From positions 551,355 through 615,354 of the forward strand of contig NZ_CP082326.1 of NCBI RefSeq assembly GCF_019884785.1: a stretch of DNA of 64,000 nucleotides, written 5' to 3'. Under the pieces are notes generated by a model that was given only the letters and a program-made list of their open reading frames with translations, did not search any database and had not been told where the DNA came from. Shown here one piece after another: positions 8,996 to 17,200 of this stretch. Within the stretch, counting starts at the first letter, position 1; every line of letters begins with the position of its first letter. The translations under genes and the position numbers were made by a program. This stretch comes from Crassaminicella profunda (GTDB lineage: Bacteria; Bacillota; Clostridia; Peptostreptococcales; Thermotaleaceae).

Positions 8996-9716
8996 ATTGT
9001 ATAGCAATGCTATTTCGATACTCTAAAGGTGTCTTTTTTATAAGCCTTTTAAATACAATGGAATAATAATTTTGCGTATTAAAGCCAACAGAGATGGCCA
9101 CATCCATAAGAGGTAAATTTGTATTCTCAAGAAAATATTTACTTTTTTCAACGCGATAATTATTTAAAAAATTAGAAAAAGTAAAACTCGTTTCTTTTTT
9201 AAACACCTTGCAAAAGTAACTTTTATTTACAGATAAATCCTTGCATAGTTTATCTAAATTGATAGATTGGGTGTAATTTTTATGTATGTATTCAATGGCC
9301 TTTTTTACATGGACACTAAATCTTAAATTACTCATCCCCTTACTAAACTGGCTATCAGAAATATTCAATAAGATAGCAGGTAAATACTGCATGCAGCTAT
9401 GGGGCTTAAAAGGAATAGATATGGTGTTATTTTTATTGCATTTAAAAGGTCCTATGATAAAGTAGCCTCTATACTTATCAAATCTAGATATGGATACTAC
9501 TACAAAATGAATATCTTTTGCATAGCTTAGATTACAGCTAAGGGAATCATCGGAATCAAAATGGATATCTCTAAAAATAGTGCAATGATTAAAAACTTTT
9601 TCTACTGTAGGCGTATAACCAATCCTACAAATCTTATTAAAATCAATGTCTACTGCGAGTATAGGTAGATTGCAGCAACTATAGAAGTCAAAAATAATAT
9701 CGTGTATCACCTTCAA
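8994..9716 (-). CDS. AraC-family transcriptional regulator
   Basis: A 240-aa regulator. The C-terminal third (about residues 135-235) is a standard AraC double helix-turn-helix: AIEYIHKNYTQSINLDKLCK, NKSYFCKVFKKETSFTFSNF, MDVAISVGFNTQNYYSIVFK, KKTPLEYR. The N-terminal 130 residues contain several Cys and His and match no sensor I recognise; PocR-like or heme/iron sensing are possibilities only. The TTG start is supported by GGAGG 9 nt upstream; no better in-frame start is seen. It is divergent from the tandem small secreted genes and a Fur-like box lies 100 nt upstream, so I infer iron-responsive expression and control of the flanking heme genes. Confidence 0.85.
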   Translation of the reverse strand: MKVIHDIIFDFYSCCNLPILAVDIDFNKICRIGYTPTVEKVFNHCTIFRDIHFDSDDSLSCNLSYAKDIHFVVVSISRFDKYRGYFIIGPFKCNKNNTISIPFKPHSCMQYLPAILLNISDSQFSKGMSNLRFSVHVKKAIEYIHKNYTQSINLDKLCKDLSVNKSYFCKVFKKETSFTFSNFLNNYRVEKSKYFLENTNLPLMDVAISVGFNTQNYYSIVFKRLIKKTPLEYRNSIAIQ

Positions 9717-10000
9717 ATAAATACACCTCCTTAAAAAATAAGCAATATATGGTTATAAAAAAACAAATATAATGAAGTTTGTCTATCAAGAATGATATAG
9801 AATATCTATTGTAAATGATAATCAATATCATAATACTATATATTATTCCTTACTACTATGAATTTGTCAAATATAGGATGAAAAATTATATCAAATTGAA
9901 GGCAATATTAATATGATTTTTCAAAGTAAAGACATTGTTCATAAAAAACTATTTCATCAGTTTGAAAGTAAGGGATGTACTGCTTATTTTTTATAATAAA
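9717..10000. promoter_or_regulatory. Divergent control region with Fur-like box
   Basis: TGATAATCAATATCA at 9816-9830 differs at one base from the 7-1-7 Fur consensus TGATAATnATTATCA. It lies 100 nt upstream of the AraC gene and about 225 nt upstream of the small secreted gene. A neighbouring partial palindrome (GATATAGAATATC, about 9794-9806) could be a second weaker site. A TATAAT hexamer at 9992-9997 is a possible -10 for the rightward gene, but no good -35 is seen at the right distance. Confidence 0.55.
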
Positions 10001-10020
10001 ATGTTAGACTGATCTAACAT
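10001..10020. promoter_or_regulatory. Palindrome ahead of first small secreted gene
   Basis: ATGTTAGA-ctga-TCTAACAT is a perfect 8-4-8 palindrome directly after the putative -10 and 9 nt before the ribosome site. The same palindrome, with a different spacer, precedes the second gene copy. It could be an operator near the transcription start or an mRNA hairpin; sequence alone cannot decide. Confidence 0.5.
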
Positions 10021-10041
10021 GGAAGAAAGGAGGGAAAACAA

Positions 10042-10467
10042 ATGACAAAGTCTATGAAGAAAACATCAGTGCTTGTGGTGGCGTTGATGATGCTTTTATC
10101 ACTAAGTGTAGCGTATGCAGGTTCAGATGTGAACATTGCTATCTATAAGGATGGTTCTACTACTGCTTCTATGGCAAATAAGGCAATTGTTCAAGGTTCG
10201 CAGAATTTAGTGGTAAATGGAAGTGAAGCGACTCTTACATTTAAAATTAAGCCTTTCAAGAAGTTTTTTATAACTGGACACATGACAGCGTTATCAGTTG
10301 ATTTTGGAAGTGGAGAGATTCCTGCAAGCTTTTCTGGTGATACAGTAACATTTAAGTTTCCAGCTTCTGTACTTACAGATGGTAAGACTTCTTATTCTGC
10401 AAAAGTAAAAAATGATGTTTTAGGATTCGGTATGTCAAACGATGTGGAGTTCTATATTAGTAAGTAA
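10042..10467 (+). CDS. Small secreted protein, putative minimal NEAT-type heme binder, copy A
   Basis: A 141-aa preprotein with SD GGAGGG before the ATG. A clear signal peptide ends at AYA-GSDV (cleavage near residue 26). The mature chain of about 115 aa has alternating beta strands and no Cys. I see two features of NEAT/Shp folds: ASMANKAI after the first strand, where NEAT proteins have SMAN or SMAD next to heme, and GFGMSNDVEFYIS at the end, resembling the MG-containing final hairpin of the neighbouring receptors. I therefore propose a soluble hemophore or heme chaperone, but similarity is weak and another secreted beta-sandwich role is possible. Context between two heme uptake sets and beside a Fur-like box supports it. 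Confidence 0.75.
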   Translation: MTKSMKKTSVLVVALMMLLSLSVAYAGSDVNIAIYKDGSTTASMANKAIVQGSQNLVVNGSEATLTFKIKPFKKFFITGHMTALSVDFGSGEIPASFSGDTVTFKFPASVLTDGKTSYSAKVKNDVLGFGMSNDVEFYISK

Positions 10468-10514
10468 TTAGCAACGATATTAAATTGGATACAAAGGAAA
10501 AGATATTAAAAATT

Positions 10515-10579
10515 AAGTGATATATCTATATCACTTGTGACAAAAGAGCTTCAGCAGTCGGCGTATGCTGGTTGCTGAA
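10515..10579 (+). terminator. 3' palindrome and stem-loop of unit A
   Basis: A 10-2-10 perfect palindrome (AAGTGATATA at 10515-10524 and its complement at 10527-10536) is followed by a 13-bp stem with G-U pairs (10550-10562 and 10567-10579). Neither has a strong U-tract, so termination may be partial and mRNA stabilisation is an alternative. Confidence 0.45.
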
Positions 10580-10582
10580 ACA

Positions 10583-10604
10583 AATGTTAGACACATCTAA
10601 CATT
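10583..10604. promoter_or_regulatory. Palindrome ahead of second small secreted gene
   Basis: AATGTTAGA-caca-TCTAACATT is a perfect 9-4-9 palindrome that precedes the ribosome site by 7 nt. Its arms match the copy at 10001-10020, while the spacer differs (caca against ctga). Conserved arms with a changed loop are what an operator or a selected hairpin would show. Confidence 0.5.
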
Positions 10605-10624
10605 AAAAAAAAGGAGGAAAAGAA

Positions 10625-11050
10625 ATGAGTATATCTATGAAAAAAACATCAGTGCTTGTATTAGCGTTGATGATGCTTTTATCATTAAGTGTGGCGTATG
10701 CAGGTTCGGATGTGGACATTGCTATTTATAAGGACGGTTCTACTACTGCTTCTATGGCAAACAAGGCCATTGTTCAAGGTTCACAGAATTTAGTGGTAAA
10801 TGGAAGTGAAGCGACTCTTACATTTAAAATTAAGCCTTTCAAGAAGTTTTTTATAACTGGACACATGACAGCGTTATCAGTTGATTTTGGAAGTGGAGAG
10901 ATTCCTGCAAGTTTTTCTGGTGATACAGTAACACTTAAGTTTCCAGCTTCTGTACTTACAGATGGCAAGACTTCTTATTCTGCAAAAGTAAAGAATGATG
11001 TTTTAGGATTCGGTATGTCAAACGATGTTGAGTTTTATATTAGTAAGTAA
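10625..11050 (+). CDS. Small secreted protein, putative minimal NEAT-type heme binder, copy B
   Basis: A 141-aa tandem duplicate of the gene at 10042. Differences are confined to the first residues (MSISMKKTSVLVLAL), an Asn-to-Asp in the mature N-terminus and one Phe-to-Leu late in the chain; the SMANKAI and GMSNDVEF segments are unchanged. SD AAGGAGG stands 5 nt before the ATG. It carries its own upstream palindrome and downstream stem-loop. A giant heme receptor gene begins 194 nt later, so co-expression with the second heme set is likely. Two near-identical copies suggest dosage matters, as for abundant secreted proteins. Confidence 0.75.
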   Translation: MSISMKKTSVLVLALMMLLSLSVAYAGSDVDIAIYKDGSTTASMANKAIVQGSQNLVVNGSEATLTFKIKPFKKFFITGHMTALSVDFGSGEIPASFSGDTVTLKFPASVLTDGKTSYSAKVKNDVLGFGMSNDVEFYISK

Positions 11051-11097
11051 TTAGTAATGATATTAAATTGGATACAAAGGAAAAGATATTAAAAGTT

Positions 11098-11162
11098 AAG
11101 TGATATATCTATATCGCTTGTGACAAAAGAGCTTCAGCAGCCGGCTTATGCTGGTTGCTGAA
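11098..11162 (+). terminator. 3' palindrome and stem-loop of unit B
   Basis: The palindrome at 11098-11119 has one changed base relative to unit A. The stem at 11133-11145 and 11150-11162 is followed by TTTCTTGTTGTTTT, making this copy a somewhat better terminator than the first. Confidence 0.5.
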
Positions 11163-11243
11163 ATTTCTTGTTGTTTTGAAATTGTGTTTTAAATGAAAAT
11201 TGAAGTAGAAATATATTTTTTATAATAAGGGGGTTGTGAATAA

Positions 11244-14200
11244 ATGAAAAAGCTTTACCAGAAAATCTTAAGTGGTTTTTTAGTATTTGCCATGCTATTA
11301 ACTTTAGTACCACCAATAGCTGTGCATGCTGCTGAAGAACTGCAGCTTCCTGATAAGATTGCACTTTCAACGATTTTCGGACAGGAAGTTAATGAAACAA
11401 ATGCAACGGTAGCAGATTCAGTTTATTCTGCTGAAACATCTATATCAGTGAACAATGAAATAACTTCTGTAGCAGTAAGTGATTTTGAGACAGAGGATAA
11501 AAATGCAAAGGTATACTTTTATGGAACAAACTCAAGTGAAGATGCTCAAGAAGATAGTGGAGCTGTAGAAATAGAGGCGGGTAAAACTACAACTGTTTAT
11601 GTAAAAGTTATAGCATCCGATGACTCTGCATCAAGTAAATATACTATCAAGATTAACAGAGCTGAAGAGGAAAATGGAGATGTAAATTCAAACGATCTTC
11701 CTGACAAAGTGGAGCTAAAGACAGTATTAGGCAAAACGCCTAAGATTGATAATAAAATGTACATTCCTCCACAGAAAATGTATATGGTTTATACATCATT
11801 ATCAGTGGAGAGTGAAGTGAAATCTATTTCACCAAGTGATTTAGCTTCTATAGATGAAAATGCTACCATTAGATTTTTAGGCGCAAATGGGGATGCAGAA
11901 GAAGCAGTAACTGAACCGGTAAACCTTGAAGCAGGTAAAGATACAAAGGTTTATTTAAGAGTAGATGCAGCTGATGGATCATTAGCAAGTATGTATATAA
12001 TTACCATCAGTAGAGAAGAAGAAAAAGAAAATGTAGATACAAATTCAAACGATCTTCCTGACAAAGTGGAGCTAGAGACGGTGCTAGGGCAAAAGCCTAC
12101 TACTACAGTTTTAGGCTATAGTAAGGATGATAAAGCGTATACAGTTCAAGCAACATTGACAGTAGGTTGCGAAGTGGCTTCTATATCGACGAGTGACTTA
12201 GTGTGCATGGATAAAAGCTCTAAAACAAGCATTGTTGATATGGGATCGGAAAAGGATAATATTATAACAACACCAGTAGATCTTAAAGCAGGAGAAACTA
12301 CAATTGTTTATGCTATGGTTGCAGGAGAGAATGAATCAGTAAGAAGTATGTACATAATTAATATTAACAGAGCTAAAGGTGAAGAAGGAGATTCAAATTC
12401 AAATGGTCTTCCTGATAAGGTGGAGCTAAAGAGAGTATTAGGCAAAATGCCTAAGATTGATAATAAAATGTACATTGCTCCACAGAAAATGTATATGGTT
12501 TATACATCATTATCAGTGGATAGTGAAGTGAAATCAATTTCACCAAGTGATTTAGTTTCTGTAGATGAAAATGCCACTATTAGATTTTTAGGTGCAGACA
12601 GCGAAGCAGAAGAAGCAGTAACTGAACCGGTAAATCTTGAAGCAGGTAAAGATACAAACGTTTATTTAAGAATAGATGCAGCTGATGGATCATTAGCAAG
12701 TATGTATATCATTACCATCAGTAGGGCTAAAGAGGAAAATGGAGATGCAAATTCAAATGGTATTCTTGATAAAGTGGAGCTTAAAACAATATTGGGTAAA
12801 ATACCTACTATAAATTCTCAAGAATCTATATCTGGAGGTAAAGTGCATAAGATTGAAGCATCAGTAACCGTGAATAGTAAAGCGAAAGCTATTGCACTAA
12901 AAGACTTTGTTTCATTAGATGAAAATGCTACTATTAGATTTCTAGGTACAGATGAGTATGGAGATCCAATAACTGAAGAGGTAAATCTTAAAGCTGATGG
13001 AGCTACAAAAGTTTACGTAAAAGTATATGCAGCTGATGGATCAAAAGGGATATATACAATCACTATTAGCAAAGATAAAGTGAAGACAGTAGAAATTACT
13101 GGGTTTGAAACAATAAAGCTATACGGTGGTACTACGGATAACACGGTTTATGAAGATGTTTATAATCACCTTAAAGAAAATTATTCTAATATTTTAATTC
13201 CTAATACTAATGGTACTGTTTCAGTTACTAAATGGAATAATACAGACAACTGTACTCCAAATATTGCTGGGGAATATACATTTACTGCTGAGCTAGGAGA
13301 TCTTCCAGAAGGCTATATCCTTAGTGAAGGTGTGACTGCAACTGCTGAAGTTTCTATCTATGACAAAACCCAATCAGCAGGCATAAAAGATACTGTTTTA
13401 CAGGAAAAACTATGCACTATTTTAGGTGTTGAGAAGGATCATGATATTACCGTAGGTGATATGATGAGGTTAGAAGGTATGTTAGATTTGGCAAGACATG
13501 ACTATGACGATGATTCAATCCAAGATTATTCAGGCTTGCGTCATGCTCAAAATATTACGGGCCTTAATCTTCGTTGGAATATGATGCCAAGTAGTGATGA
13601 CTGCGCTGATAGGTTATCTGATTTAAGTTATTTAACTAACCTTGAATCATTAGAAATAAGCCGTAGTAACTTAACAGCTTTGCCGGATATGACAAATATG
13701 ACTAAGCTTAAAATGTTAGATATTGGTTATTACAATAAACTAACATATCTTCCGAATATGACTAATATGAGTAAACTTGAGTACCTTGATGTAGAAGGGA
13801 ATTCATTGACAGATTTATCACAGCTTGAAGGATTGATAAATTTGAAAAGTCTGGATATAAGTGATTGTAATTTGAATTCACTACTTGACTTAAGTGGACT
13901 TGTAAACTTGGAAGACTTATCTATAAATGACAACAATATTACAACTTTAAGTGGTAGTGGGATTGAAAAATTATCTTCTTTGACAAAATTTAATGCATCA
14001 GGAAATCAACTAACTACTATTGATTTGAGTAAGTTGAAAAATCTAACTGATTTGCAACTAGGGGAGAATAAATTTACGTCTCTTACAGTGAAGGATTTGC
14101 CAGAGCTTAAGTATCTTAATTTAGATGTTAATGATCTTACTGATATAATCTTAGTGGGACTGCCTAAGTTGAATCGTATTAATCTTGGTCACAATAAATT

Positions 14201-17200
14201 TGAAACTATGCCTGATATTAGCTCTTTTACTGAGTTGATAGACATTAATATTAGTAGAAATAAGTTGACGGATATTACAGGAGATTTTAGCAAACTTACT
14301 AAGCTAAAAGACATTAATGCCATGAAAAATCAACTAACTAGTATTTCAGAAGATATATGTAGCATAAAAGCTCTTAAGACTCTTAATGTGGGATACAATA
14401 AGATTAGCTCAATTGATGAAAATATCTCTAAGCTTACAGCTTTAAAAACACTTATTTTGGAGGAAAATGATTTTACATCATGGCCTGATAGTATCAACAA
14501 TATGAGCAGTTTGAGTACGCTTGACTTGAGTAACAATAAGATTTCTAAGCTACCAGAGAATTTAAGCGGACTTACTAACCTAAATAGTTTGCATCTTGAT
14601 AGTAACAGATTTGAGACACTCCATGACAGTATTGGAGATTTGGCAAAACTTACATCATTAAATATAAGCGGTAATAATTTAAAAACATTGCCAGCATCAT
14701 TAGGTAAGCTTACAATCTTAAAGAGCGTGGATATGAGCTTTAACAAGTTTTCAAAATTTCCTAGCTGTATATCAAGGTTGACAGCTTTAGAAGCAATTAA
14801 GCTAAATAATAATTTATTAACAGATATAGATATTGATTCAGAGGGCAATACGGTAGATTTGAGTAATCTTACTAATGTAATTAGTGTAAATTTAGACTTT
14901 AATCATATTGATAAAATGCCGGAGTGCATGAAGACTTTGCCTAATCTGAATGAATTGAAAATGCAGTGTAATTATATACCTAATATTCCTAAAGACTATT
15001 TAAAGGATATGAAAAACTTAGATAAATTTATAATTTACTATAGCTATATTGATTGGGACAATGATGCTATTTCTAAGAAAGAAATAACGGATTTCTTGGC
15101 TGCTGGCCATTCAGCACAACAATATGACGTTCATGGTTTATATGCTACACTAAAAGCTATAGATACAAGTGTTGGTTCAATTGAATTAAAAGATGCCCGT
15201 GTAAACTCTTATAGTCATAATCTAAAGGCACCAGCAGGTACTACTTCTATTATTATTACACCTAATGGAGCTAATAGTAAGACAAAGATTGCAATGGGTG
15301 ATAATCATATAAATAGTGGAGAAAGCTTCACTGTTAATAACTTAAAAGTAGGAGTTAATGAAATTACCTTAGTTGCAACTAATGAAATTGATAATAGTAA
15401 AATTACTTATAAAATCACACTTTCTATACCAGAGGAGGGTGCAAAAGAGCTTGATCCAGATCACCTACCTGATGGGACATATGGTGTTGATATTGATGCT
15501 ATGAAAGAAAGAGAAAACGCTGCATCTATGACGAATCAGTTTATTACAGAGGCTGCTAAACTAGATGTTAAAGATGGAAAAATGATACTTACTATGGTGT
15601 GGAATGGTAATGATGCAATAAAAATGACACAACTAGAAGGTATGTGGTATAACGACAAAAATGGGGAATATGTAGAGTTGATTATTCCAGATGATAATCC
15701 TGATACAAATAAGTATACCTATTCTGATAATGTTATACATAATGCTGAAAAAGACTCACTAACCATTACATTACCAGTGGAAAGTATTACAAAGGATACA
15801 TACTTAAAGGTGTATGCTCCAACTGGAATGGAGGAAACCAGACCTATATTAAGGTTAGTGTTTAATACAGATACATTGGTAGATTTATCTACTGGTGGAG
15901 TTGTGAAAACCATAGATTTAGAAAATATAGTCCTAGATACAACTAATGTTAAAAAAGAGTATACCGTGGGTGAAGAACTAGATGTTAGTGGATTAGTAGT
16001 TACAGGAAATTACAATGATGGAAGCAAAAAGATATTGACTGTCATAGAGGCAAATGTTACTGGTTTTGATAGTTTTAAGGCTGTTGAAAAACAGACACTA
16101 ACTGTAAAAGTAAATGGTGCATCAGCAACTTATGATATATCTATAAAGAAGCGTCAAATTGATAAAGAAAATCTTAAAGATGGAGAGTATACTATTTCAG
16201 CAAAAGCACAACATTACTACGATCCAAACCAATTATCAATGGCAGATCAATTCATAAAAAAACCTGCAACGATTAAAGTAAAGGATGGAAAAATTAGTGT
16301 TAGTATGCTTTGGGAAAGTACAAATGTTTCATTGAGTTCATTAAAAGAATTAAAGCATAGAAACAGCAATGGAGACTTTGTAGACACAACTAGAACATAT
16401 GATGCTAAAAATGATACGGTTACTGTTGAGTTTGATGTAGAAGGTATAAAAGATCAAAAGATATTCCAAGTATACGTACCAAAAGAAATGGGAGAAACTA
16501 GACAAAAATTCAAGTTAGTATTTGATTTGGATACGTTAAAATTGGTAAAAGAAGATGAAGAAGAACATCTTAAGGATGGAGAGTATAGTATTTCAGCAGC
16601 AGCACAACATTACTATGATCCAAATGAATTCTCAATGGCAAACCAATTTATAAAAAAACCTGCAACCCTTAAAGTGAAAGATGGAAAAATTAGTGTTAGT
16701 ATGCTTTGGGAAAGTACAAATGTTTCATTGAGTTCATTAAAAGAATTAAAGCATAGAAACAGCAATGGAGACTTTGTAGACACAACTAGAACCTATGATG
16801 CTCAAAATGATACGGTTACTGTTGAGTTTGATGTAGAAGATCTAAAGAAACCAAAGATATTCCAAGTATACGTGCCAAAAGAAATGGGAGAAACTAGACA
16901 AAAATTCAAGTTAGTATTTGATTTTGATACGTTAAAATTAGTAAAAGCATATGAAAAAGATAGAGATGAGGTTATAGAAAAATTACAAGAAGTAATCAAT
17001 ACGCAAATAGATCAAACTAAAAAATATACAAAAGAAAGCTATAAAGCATATGAAAATGCATTAAAAGCAGCAAAAGAAATCAACAAAAAAATAGCTACAG
17101 CTACAGTACAAGAAATAGATCAAGCAACAAAAGTATTAAAAGATGCTATAGCTGGATTAGAAGAAAGAGTAGAAGTAACTATTGATAAAGATCATCTAGA

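Larger units (their letters stand above)
10001..11163 (+). repeat. Tandem duplication, period 583 bp, carrying a small secreted gene
   Basis: Unit 1 (about 10001-10582) and unit 2 (about 10583-11163) each contain the TGTTAGA palindrome, the ribosome site, a 141-aa gene, a second palindrome (10515-10536; 11098-11119) and a GC-rich stem-loop (10550-10579; 11133-11162). The offset is 583 bp for palindrome, gene and stem-loop alike. Near-identity of the coding parts indicates a recent duplication that included regulatory sequence. Confidence 0.9.

Noticed and set aside
10001-11163. Insertion sequence or CRISPR explanation for the 583-bp tandem repeat
   Set aside because: There are only two units, each with an intact secreted gene; no transposase, terminal inverted repeats or spacers.
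14330-14848. Long minus-strand open frame (172 codons) inside the LRR region
   Set aside because: It mirrors the leucine-rich repeat codons of the plus-strand gene, has no ribosome site, and similar mirror frames occur at 1166-1399 and 13730-13936.
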